A DNA stretch of 36,834 bases from a virus. Position numbers and translations under genes: made by a program. The DNA lies in IMG/VR virus record IMGVR_UViG_3300020163_000008, positions 1 to 36,834 of that record. The stretch is one strand, 5' to 3'. Shown here in pieces: positions 21,011 to 27,259 of this stretch (positions within the stretch are counted from its first letter, which is position 1; every line of letters starts with the position of its first letter). The notes under the pieces were generated by a model, which saw only the letters and a list, made by a program, of their open reading frames with translations, made no database searches and was not told the origin of the DNA.

Positions 21011-21263
21011 AAGGGTGGCTGGCTTGCCGTGTGCAATATGCAGACGGCAGCCCGTGCAGGTTCATCATATAAGGGAGCATACCGGAGTAGGAATGAAAGC
21101 AAGTGATTTTGAGACTATGCCGCTTTGTCTTGAGCATCATTTGGGCAATTCGGGTATTCACGGGCTTGGAAGAAAATCTTTTGAAGCCCGTTACGGGGTG
21201 ACGCAAAGAGAATTAGTCCAGAGAACACAGAAAATTTTAGGATATGTTGATGGACAATTTTAG
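20970..21263 (+). CDS. DUF968/Ref-like HNH-type nuclease
   Basis: A 97-residue protein with C21 and C24 (CAIC), V-H-H-I-R (31-35), G-V-G-M-K-A-S-D (about 39-46), P-L-C-L-E-H-H (51-57) and G-I-H-G-L-G (62-67), then F-E-A-R-Y-G. This is the zinc-supported HNH-like signature of DUF968/Ref-type nucleases that act with recombination proteins. It lies in the ERF/exonuclease operon. The start at 20970 is an ATG preceded by a TTG codon. Confidence 0.8.
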   Translation: MKKQKTKQMREYLERVAGLPCAICRRQPVQVHHIREHTGVGMKASDFETMPLCLEHHLGNSGIHGLGRKSFEARYGVTQRELVQRTQKILGYVDGQF

Positions 21264-21564
21264 CGTTGACCCCGTTTTTGATGAGTTAGGTTACCGTTTC
21301 AATTCGGAAGACGAAAGAAAACCGCCCTTGCATTTACTGGGAGAACTAAGATTGTGGAGTGCGGTTGTCTATCAAGCGTTAGAGGACTTAAAAATAACAA
21401 ACCATCGTTGGGAGCAATGCAGAGTTGATGCTTATCGCTGGATATTTAACGGTGGCGACAATTTTATAGAAGTTTGCGGACTCGCAAGTGTTTCGCCTGT
21501 GCTTGTTCGCAAAACTGCAAAACGGCTGATCATTGAAAGAGTAAACAAAATAGGATTAAAATAA
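21250..21564 (+). CDS. Helical protein with possible DNA-binding C-terminus
   Basis: A 104-residue protein. The central part (about 30-75) is helical with R-W-E-Q-C-R-V-D-A-Y-R-W-I-F, and the C-terminal part (about 75-100) has I-E-V-C-G-L-A-S-V-S-P-V-L-V-R-K-T-A, which looks like a helix-turn-helix. I recall similar proteins in phage late-early regions but no named family. An antitermination-like or regulatory role is a guess. The start at 21250 has AGGAT 7 bases upstream; an ATG at 21244 is too close to it. Confidence 0.6.
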   Translation: MDNFSVDPVFDELGYRFNSEDERKPPLHLLGELRLWSAVVYQALEDLKITNHRWEQCRVDAYRWIFNGGDNFIEVCGLASVSPVLVRKTAKRLIIERVNKIGLK

Positions 21565-22016
21565 TGCAGATAATATTGATACTACTAAGCGGAGTTCTAA
21601 GGCGTTTCGTTGGTTCAAATTCAAGATTTGACGATACCGAGAAGCGTTTTACTTGGGCGGCATTCAATGCAGTTTGCGTGGGATTTATTACAGTAAATGA
21701 ATTGGCGTGTATTGCGACTTTTGTGCTTTGTTTTGCAACGCAAGCAATCGGACACGGTCGCTGGCTGCAAGATAGTTTTTATAATTCCGTGATTATGGGC
21801 TTGATAAATATCGGCAGACGTACCGCAACTTATCTACCTGTTGCATTTATCGATTTAAATGCGTTTTTAGCAGGGCAAGCAATTTGCTGCCTTATGGTGC
21901 TTGCATACTGGATAGGCTATCGCATATCGCAATATTTAGGCAATATTAAGCATATAGACGGTGGCACAGCATACGGTGAATTATTAACCGGTATGATTTG
22001 GGGGGCTGCGATATGA
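21564..22016 (+). CDS. Integral membrane protein
   Basis: A 150-residue protein with about three hydrophobic segments (about residues 1-12, 30-62 and 105-125) separated by Arg-rich loops. No enzyme or transport motif was recognised. It starts by TAATG overlap with the preceding gene and overlaps the next by 4 bases. It could take part in membrane remodelling or lysis control, given the spanin genes downstream, but nothing specific is visible. Confidence 0.65.
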   Translation: MQIILILLSGVLRRFVGSNSRFDDTEKRFTWAAFNAVCVGFITVNELACIATFVLCFATQAIGHGRWLQDSFYNSVIMGLINIGRRTATYLPVAFIDLNAFLAGQAICCLMVLAYWIGYRISQYLGNIKHIDGGTAYGELLTGMIWGAAI

Positions 22017-22225
22017 AATATTTTTTATTTTACAACGCTTATTGCGAATATATCGATGAATATGCCGAGAATATTAAGGAATTTGACCACAAACCAACGC
22101 TTGATGAGGTTGTGTCTTATCTTAGGGATATAGAAGGTAAAGAAGACGAAATATGGATTAAAGCGGTTGCAGAAGATATTATTAACCTCGGCGGTTCAAG
22201 CGATTTCTATTTGGAGGAGTTATGA
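22013..22225 (+). CDS. Small acidic hypothetical protein
   Basis: A 70-residue protein with an acidic, aromatic N-terminus (FLFYNAYCEYIDEYAENIKE, residues 4-23), then a helix T-L-D-E-V-V-S-Y-L-R and an acidic end. GGGGGG lies before the start at 22013, inside the membrane-protein gene. No family was recognised. Confidence 0.6.
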   Translation: MKYFLFYNAYCEYIDEYAENIKEFDHKPTLDEVVSYLRDIEGKEDEIWIKAVAEDIINLGGSSDFYLEEL

Positions 22226-22629
22226 ATAAAAAAATTATAGAGAAAATTACTGAAATATATCAACTAACTATGCACAGCCCCGACGGTGATACGCAAGACG
22301 CAAATGATATAGCTTTTAAATTATTAGAAAATTTGTCTGCGTTGCCAACCGAAGCCGAGATTGAAAGGGTGGCAAGGGCTATTTATGAAGAAACAAAACA
22401 CTGGGGTCATGAATGTATATCAATCGAGCTTGCCGAACCAATAGCAAGGGCGGCAATAAAAGAAATGAATAGATATTGTCCGCAAGAAGAAAGAGCTAAA
22501 TTTGAATCTTGGGCAGAACTAAACGGGCAATCAATCCAATCAATATGTGGAAATGGCTATACTAGTAAAAGGACTAATTGGTGTTGGGCATCATGGAAAG
22601 CCGCAATCAAAGCAGTGAAGGATTTATGA
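22222..22629 (+). CDS. Helical protein sharing the 'PTEAEIERVA / ARAAIKEM' module
   Basis: A 135-residue protein. Residues 42-86 repeat the pattern of the 14931 gene (P-T-E-A-E-I-E-R-V-A-R-A-I ... I-A-R-A-A-I-K-E-M). The C-terminal part (about 95-135) adds F-E-S-W ... C-W-A-S-W-K-A-A-I-K-A, a Trp-rich tail seen in phage accessory proteins. Both proteins start MNK-(E/K)-II. Function is unknown. It is ATGA-coupled to the spanin gene. Confidence 0.65.
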   Translation: MNKKIIEKITEIYQLTMHSPDGDTQDANDIAFKLLENLSALPTEAEIERVARAIYEETKHWGHECISIELAEPIARAAIKEMNRYCPQEERAKFESWAELNGQSIQSICGNGYTSKRTNWCWASWKAAIKAVKDL

Positions 22630-23018
22630 ATATTTTACTCGCACACTGGAAACAAATAGCATCAATGGCAGCAGTGATTGCCGTAATATCTGCAATATGG
22701 TTTCACGGCTACATATCGGGAAGCGATGCGGTTAAAGCCGAGATTGCTGCTAAAGTACAACAAAACCAACAACAAGTAATCGAGAAGGAGAGAAAAGATG
22801 TCGAAACAAGCAATAAAATCGGGTTTAATCTCGATAGCGACCTTGCTATTCTTAACAGCATGTACGAAGCCGATGCCGATACAATGCCCGCAACCGATGC
22901 CCGTGTCGTCGTCACTAACGTCTGCGATAATCGAGAACGAAAAAGATTACAAGGCATTATCAATCAAAAAACCGCAATAATTCACGCATGCGGCAAACAG
23001 TTGGGGGTTGTGGAATGA
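22626..23018 (+). CDS. Rz: Inner-membrane spanin (Rz-like)
   Basis: A 130-residue protein with one N-terminal transmembrane helix (about 10-30, ASMAAVIAVISAIWFHGY) and a long helical periplasmic part rich in K/Q/E (about 36-62). The outer-membrane partner is encoded inside this gene in the +1 frame, as in lambda Rz/Rz1. Spanins fuse inner and outer membranes in the last step of Gram-negative lysis. The start at 22626 forms an ATGA overlap with the previous gene. The pairing with Rz1 makes the call secure despite low sequence identity. Confidence 0.85.
   Translation: MNILLAHWKQIASMAAVIAVISAIWFHGYISGSDAVKAEIAAKVQQNQQQVIEKERKDVETSNKIGFNLDSDLAILNSMYEADADTMPATDARVVVTNVCDNRERKRLQGIINQKTAIIHACGKQLGVVE
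22798..22980 (+). CDS. Rz1: Outer-membrane lipoprotein spanin (Rz1-like), nested in Rz
   Basis: A 60-residue protein fully inside the Rz gene in the +1 frame. It has a basic start, a hydrophobic helix and a lipobox ending L-T-A-C with C22 as the lipidation site. A Pro-rich segment follows (KPMPIQCPQPMPV, 24-36). This is the classic Rz1 layout. GAGAAAAG lies before its ATG within Rz. It indicates a host with an outer membrane. Confidence 0.85.
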   Translation: MSKQAIKSGLISIATLLFLTACTKPMPIQCPQPMPVSSSLTSAIIENEKDYKALSIKKPQ

Positions 23019-23311
23019 AACCTTATTACTTATTACATGAAGCACTCTATCAAGCAAAAGAGCATGATATGGAGTTTGATTTTTATGATTGCGAAATAGG
23101 AGGCAATCGTACTAAGCAGATTTATCGGTCTATTCTATGTTATGATGTCGAGCATTTGGACGCATTAAGCACCTATTTCTATCCTTCCGACCTTTCAATT
23201 TTAGAACCAAGGCAGGGAGATGTAATAGGAATATCCCCTTTTCCCGAATTGCCTTCATTCCGCAACGGTAAGGCTTTCTTGCCCCCTAACTATGAGGTGA
23301 AAAATGATTGA
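23015..23311 (+). CDS. Hypothetical protein downstream of the spanins
   Basis: A 98-residue acidic protein with mixed strands and helices (KPYYLLHEALYQAKEHDMEF split over 2-21; PRQGDVIGISPFPEL near 65). There are no transmembrane segments. It is coupled to the Rz stop by ATGA and overlaps the next gene by 8 bases. No family was recognised. Confidence 0.6.
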   Translation: MKPYYLLHEALYQAKEHDMEFDFYDCEIGGNRTKQIYRSILCYDVEHLDALSTYFYPSDLSILEPRQGDVIGISPFPELPSFRNGKAFLPPNYEVKND

Positions 23312-23471
23312 TAGAATTTATATTGAAGAGAATTTGTATAAAAACCCGATATGCCCAACTTTATATCGCACTGATATTTGGCTGCACCATTGCAGGTTAC
23401 ATCGTGAAAACCGCCATGAACTCATAGCCGAGCAGCTTAAACCCCGTAATGTGCCGATGCTTTGCTTATGA
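23304..23471 (+). CDS. Small Cys/His-containing protein
   Basis: A 55-residue protein starting MIDRIYIEEN with C17, H28, H29, C30, H33 and H38, which could bind a metal. GAGGTG precedes the ATG. Its stop overlaps the next gene's ATG (ATGA), and its start overlaps the upstream gene by 8 bases. This tight coupling on both sides supports it as a real gene. No family was recognised. Confidence 0.6.
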   Translation: MIDRIYIEENLYKNPICPTLYRTDIWLHHCRLHRENRHELIAEQLKPRNVPMLCL

Positions 23472-23770
23472 TTTGCAGACACGAAAGAACTTGTTTATCC
23501 GACTATTGCCACGGAGAAAATGCGGATTCGCTTTTGCCGTTTCTCGACATTTTTGGATTTAAAACTATTCTGGAAGCCGGGCGATTTTTTGCCATCACAC
23601 GCAATAAATATTTTGTAATGTACGGGAAAAAACCTGCAAACATAGATTGTGAATTTAGAAATCGAGCAATTGACGTTAAATATGGCAGAAAAACCAATCC
23701 GCCCGAACGCCCGTTAAGACCCGTGCCAATGTTGGGTTTTTACATGAAGCAACTTATGAAAAATTCATGA
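23468..23770 (+). CDS. Hypothetical protein, last gene of the plus-strand block
   Basis: A 100-residue basic protein with an N-terminal Cys/His cluster (C3, H5, C9, C14, H15), an aromatic-rich middle (FLDIFGFKTILEAGRFFAI, about 25-43) and a Pro/Arg-rich C-terminus. It starts by ATGA coupling. It faces the endolysin gene across a 79-base convergent gap. No family was recognised. Confidence 0.6.
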   Translation: MICRHERTCLSDYCHGENADSLLPFLDIFGFKTILEAGRFFAITRNKYFVMYGKKPANIDCEFRNRAIDVKYGRKTNPPERPLRPVPMLGFYMKQLMKNS

Positions 23771-23774
23771 AAAT

Positions 23775-23796
23775 ATCTTGAAGGATAAAGATTTTT
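23775..23796 (+). terminator. Weak candidate terminator in the convergent gap
   Basis: ATCTT (23775-23779) pairs with AAGAT (23788-23792), followed by T residues. A 5-bp AT-rich stem is weak for termination. Opposing transcripts from the endolysin side would also meet here. Confidence 0.25.
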
Positions 23797-23849
23797 CCGT
23801 GTTGTGCCTGCTGAAACTTATAGTACAAATATTTGCTTCCAAATAAGAA

Positions 23850-24272
23850 TCAATCAATATTGTTGAAAAAGTATTGCCCCTTAATTGTCGCACAGGGAAT
23901 TTTTCCTATCGCCCAATTTGGCGTGCGAGCCACACCCTTAATCGAGTAATAATAGGTTGCCCCGTTAGTTATATCGGGAAGCGTCCCCTCAATTGCCTGT
24001 TGTGCTAAATTTAAAGCAGAATTATATGCTGCATCACTTTCGTCAACCGACATAAGTTTATTTCTATTTGGATCGCTTGGCAGCCAGCAAGAAAATTGTG
24101 CCGCCTTAAGGCAGACCGAGCGAATATCGTGTCCCCACCACTTTGGGCTTGCGGCTCGGTTGCAGATAACATTGATAACGCTTTGCATTCCGATTGATCC
24201 ACCGCCTCGACATTCTCCCCACGCAGTGCGAGCCAAAACTTCTTGGTCGTCCATATCGGATATTGTTATCAT
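23850..24272 (-). CDS. Endolysin: SleB-type cell-wall hydrolase
   Basis: A 140-residue protein of the SleB/Hydrolase_2 family. A-R-T-A-W-G-E-C-R (14-22) carries the catalytic glutamate E20, followed by Q-S-V-I-N-V-I-C-N-R-A (29-39), C-x-x-x-x-Q-F-S-C-W (about 54-64), N-G-A-T-Y-Y-Y (about 102-108) and a closing aromatic strand. These enzymes cut peptidoglycan glycan strands. No signal peptide is visible, so release would need the holin encoded just upstream. It is the last gene of the minus-strand late block, away from the spanins on the opposite strand. Confidence 0.88.
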   Translation of the reverse strand: MITISDMDDQEVLARTAWGECRGGGSIGMQSVINVICNRAASPKWWGHDIRSVCLKAAQFSCWLPSDPNRNKLMSVDESDAAYNSALNLAQQAIEGTLPDITNGATYYYSIKGVARTPNWAIGKIPCATIKGQYFFNNID

Positions 24273-24279
24273 AACGCAC

Positions 24280-24567
24280 CTATTTAAAATAATGATTTAT
24301 CAAAACGCCCATAAGAGAGAAAATAACTGCACCGAATGCACTTGCGGCAATAAACCAAGCGGCAATACTGCCTTTACTATGATTTATAAAGGCATAAATT
24401 TCTTTTATATCCGAGCGGATCCCATTTATGCTTTCAAACACTTTTTCGGTAAGGTTTGATAAGGCAACGGTTATTTCTTCTTTATGAGCTTTGTGCTGCT
24501 CCCGTAATCCGGCAATCTCATTTTGCATAACCGCTATCTTTACATCTCGTTCATCAAGTTGTTGCAT
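24280..24567 (-). CDS. Coiled-coil protein with C-terminal membrane anchor (holin-like)
   Basis: A 95-residue protein. Residues 1-60 are a charged coiled coil (DVKIAVMQNEIAGLREQHKA split over 8-27; then EKVFESINGIRSDIKEIYAF) and residues 68-92 are one hydrophobic transmembrane helix. This layout resembles XhlA-type holin-associated proteins and other phage lysis-cassette proteins. It lies directly upstream of the endolysin and after the two-helix membrane protein. Either this or the 24779 gene could be the holin. Confidence 0.65.
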   Translation of the reverse strand: MQQLDERDVKIAVMQNEIAGLREQHKAHKEEITVALSNLTEKVFESINGIRSDIKEIYAFINHSKGSIAAWFIAASAFGAVIFSLMGVLINHYFK

Positions 24568-24575
24568 AAAAAATC

Positions 24576-24782
24576 CTAAATAATGGATTTAACAACAGCA
24601 ACCACCTCTTTACCTAAATCGGCAATCTCCCCAGCAGTTTCTTCAACAAATTCACCGATTTCGTCAAGAATGGTAGGCTCGGTAGTGTTCTCATCAACCG
24701 CATTCTCAATTTCCTGCTCGATAGTATCGCCGGAATTTCCTAAGGCATTTGACACGCCTGCATTGATTAAATTATCAGTCAT
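24576..24782 (-). CDS. Small acidic protein in the lysis cassette
   Basis: A 68-residue, very acidic protein (many D/E: TIEQEIENAVDENTTEPTI near 20-38) with an amphipathic C-terminal helix. It has no membrane segment. It is coupled to the 24779 gene by ATGA and lies between two holin-like genes. It could be a regulator of hole formation, but nothing specific was recognised. Confidence 0.55.
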   Translation of the reverse strand: MTDNLINAGVSNALGNSGDTIEQEIENAVDENTTEPTILDEIGEFVEETAGEIADLGKEVVAVVKSII

Positions 24783-25066
24783 TGCTTTTCTCCATTATTA
24801 GAATTATCTGGTTCAGTCGTCTCTTTCCATTTTATAGCACCTGCACAGCCACCAAGGAAAAGCGTAAATGAGCTATAAACAATACCGACCGCATTAAATA
24901 AAGTCATTATATCAAAGGGTTTTCCGTCGTGCCAAGCTCGGACAAAACAAAAAACCCCGGTAAATAAAATTAGCAAAAAACTTATTAACATAGCAACTAT
25001 TACTACCCGAACAATTTCAAATGTCCGATTATCTTTGCAGGTGGTAATGTCTTTTAAAAAACTCAT
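24779..25066 (-). CDS. Two-helix membrane protein (holin candidate)
   Basis: A 95-residue protein with two transmembrane helices, about 18-44 (VRVVIVAMLISFLLILFTGV and following) and about 57-80 (NAVGIVYSSFTLFLGGCAGA), joined by a short charged loop and ending in a hydrophilic acidic tail. Two-helix proteins of this size next to an endolysin are typical holins, which form lesions in the inner membrane. It is preceded by the signal-peptide fibre gene. Confidence 0.65.
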   Translation of the reverse strand: MSFLKDITTCKDNRTFEIVRVVIVAMLISFLLILFTGVFCFVRAWHDGKPFDIMTLFNAVGIVYSSFTLFLGGCAGAIKWKETTEPDNSNNGEKQ

Positions 25067-25073
25067 ATTTTAC

Positions 25074-26813
25074 CTATAAACAATGATAAGCAAGGGTTCC
25101 GGTATATGAAGAAAATCCAAAGGTAACTCCGGTTGCTGAAATTGCACTAACTAAAGGAGCGGTAATTGCGGCACTCCCGATAATCATGCAAGTTTGCGGT
25201 GCAGGAAGCGGTTGACCTGCGGCAAAGGTAATCGTGCAAGCAGTTGCAGCCGTAACCCCGGTAATAAGCCCTTTATGAGTTCCCGAGCCGGCAGTAATAA
25301 CGCCGCCTCCGCAAGTACTTATGGTTGGGGTTGTACCGCCATTTTCTAAAGCGATTGTGCCGGAACCAATTCGCAATGCTTCGGTTTGAGTAAGCGTTTG
25401 ATTTGTACCTGCGATCGGTGCGGCATCAATTGACACGGTAGCGGCTTCCGTAATAGTCGAGGCTGCTACAGCCGAATAAGTAGGAGCTTGGAATCTATGT
25501 TCACGCTGCAAAGCAACAGTGCCGGTTGCCCATTGGCGAGTTGCATTTGTATTCCATGAAATCGAAGGAATTTCAGTTGATGCGGTTAATGCAGTATCTG
25601 TCGGAGAATTATAAATTAAATGAGCAGCAGAGCCATTAGCCGGAGAAAATGTTGTGCCGGAACCTGAAGCACTTATGCGAGTACTGCCTGCAATTTGAAT
25701 TGCGACCGCTCCGGCTCCGGTTGAACCTAAAGACAAAGTACCAATCCCTTTAGAGTTAATTGTCAAAGGAGCGGTTGCACCGGTATCAGTTGCAGTTATT
25801 ACGGTTGCCAAGCCTGTTGCAGCTGATTTAATGTTTATGCCGGAAACGCTTGATGCGGTGCTTGTATCAATATTTAAAGCGGGATTTGTTGCACCGTTTT
25901 GACCAACTGAAAATTCGGTTGCCGAAGTTCCGTTAAAAGCAAGTCCGCTTGTGAACCAGTTTTGAGTCACGTTTGAAAAAATATCGCCCGTGTTCATATA
26001 GAGGCAATAATTTGATGAACCGTTTTGAGCATCGCAAAGCAAACCAACATTAAAACCGCCTGCATGAGCAGTAACTGCATAGCCTCGAACACCGGCAGCA
26101 GTTCCGGTATCAGCACCTGCCGTAATTTGCCCTTCCCCTACCAAGCCGGCAGAGCGAGTTGCACCGTTTGTATAGCCATGACCATAAACACCAACGCCCC
26201 ATTGTGTGCCTACGGAAGAATTTGCTTGTCCTTCCGCCATAACGCCAATATTCATAGTTTCACCGGATTGGATTGCCGAAGGAACGTTGGTTGAAATCAC
26301 CATTGCATTTGGAAATATGCTTGAGCTAGAGCTTGTAGTCGGTGCCATGATCATTTGACCCATAGCATTTATTGTCATAGCATCGCTTGTTCCGCTATTT
26401 ACTTCAAAATGAATTGAGTTGTTACCAAGAGTTCCGATACTCAAATCACCGCTTTGGGAGTATAAATAAGTGGCATTTGGCAACGAAAATGAATCTGCTC
26501 CGCTAAAAGTACTGCTATTTATGCCGAAATCACCATAATAAGTTGAACCGGTGCCAAGATTATTAGAAACGATAAAATCCGCACTTGCGGCAGAACCCGA
26601 ATTAGTATTTTGAATTATTGATTGAATATACCCATTTAAATTCCCGGTATATTGCGTCTGCGTACCCGTGTCGGTATAACCCGGAGTTCCTATAGTAAAT
26701 GGAGCAACGCCCTTATTTACGGTAAAAATTTGCCCTGCACCGCCATTAAAAGCTTGTGTGGAAGTTGATAGCAACACCAAAAACGATGCGGCAACAATAA
26801 GTATTTTTTTCAT
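25074..26813 (-). CDS. Fibre/spike-like protein with a Sec signal peptide
   Basis: A 579-residue Gly/Thr/Ser/Ala-rich protein. It begins with a clear Sec-type signal peptide (MKKILIVAASFLVLLSTSTQA, cleavage likely after residue 21, AxA-like site). The rest is a long beta-rich chain with N-S-G-T-S-D-A-M-T-I-N-A-M-G-Q-M (about 138-153, a fibre motif), C-x-Y-M-N (about 268-273) and repeated G-T-x-T-S/T segments. Virion proteins do not normally carry Sec signals. It may be exported for a surface role, such as exclusion or adhesion, or the leader may have been acquired with a host adhesin. It sits inside the virion and lysis block. Confidence 0.7.
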   Translation of the reverse strand: MKKILIVAASFLVLLSTSTQAFNGGAGQIFTVNKGVAPFTIGTPGYTDTGTQTQYTGNLNGYIQSIIQNTNSGSAASADFIVSNNLGTGSTYYGDFGINSSTFSGADSFSLPNATYLYSQSGDLSIGTLGNNSIHFEVNSGTSDAMTINAMGQMIMAPTTSSSSSIFPNAMVISTNVPSAIQSGETMNIGVMAEGQANSSVGTQWGVGVYGHGYTNGATRSAGLVGEGQITAGADTGTAAGVRGYAVTAHAGGFNVGLLCDAQNGSSNYCLYMNTGDIFSNVTQNWFTSGLAFNGTSATEFSVGQNGATNPALNIDTSTASSVSGINIKSAATGLATVITATDTGATAPLTINSKGIGTLSLGSTGAGAVAIQIAGSTRISASGSGTTFSPANGSAAHLIYNSPTDTALTASTEIPSISWNTNATRQWATGTVALQREHRFQAPTYSAVAASTITEAATVSIDAAPIAGTNQTLTQTEALRIGSGTIALENGGTTPTISTCGGGVITAGSGTHKGLITGVTAATACTITFAAGQPLPAPQTCMIIGSAAITAPLVSAISATGVTFGFSSYTGTLAYHCL

Positions 26814-26823
26814 AAAATTATCC

Positions 26824-27201
26824 TTAATCGTTATCGTAAAATCCGGCTATAAGATTCGGGCTAGTTGCACCTGATACTATAGCGTAAAGCATCGGTGCAT
26901 CGCCAAATCCACGGCTTGAATTGCCAAACTCAAGATTAAACAAGCCGTTTCCGGTAAAAGAAACAACATTTTGGGTTAGGTCGTTTATAGGAATAATTGT
27001 CGTGCCTCTATCAAGACTCACGCCAAAAGTAACCGTGCCGCTGCCAAAAGTTCCCTGAACAAATAAAGTCCCAAGCCAATACCCGTTATCTCGCTTTTTA
27101 TTTATTCTACCTAAATAATAATTGCCATTTGCGGTTATAGGTAAGCCCCCGGGATTCGTTGCGGTACTTGGATTTACATCATCACCATATACATGTCTCA
27201 T
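26824..27201 (-). CDS. Small virion-associated protein
   Basis: A 125-residue protein that looks like a single beta-sandwich (GTLFVQGTFGSGTVTFGVSL split over 43-62; VVSFTGNGLFNLEFG near 78). No catalytic motif is visible. It is preceded by GGGAGAAAA before the ATG and lies between the ejection-protein gene and the fibre gene. It is probably a minor virion or fibre-attachment protein, inferred from position. Confidence 0.6.
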   Translation of the reverse strand: MRHVYGDDVNPSTATNPGGLPITANGNYYLGRINKKRDNGYWLGTLFVQGTFGSGTVTFGVSLDRGTTIIPINDLTQNVVSFTGNGLFNLEFGNSSRGFGDAPMLYAIVSGATSPNLIAGFYDND

Positions 27202-27259
27202 AATTTTCTCCCTTTTATTTAAAATATACTATAAGTCTGCTTTTGCTAAGTCGTGCAGG

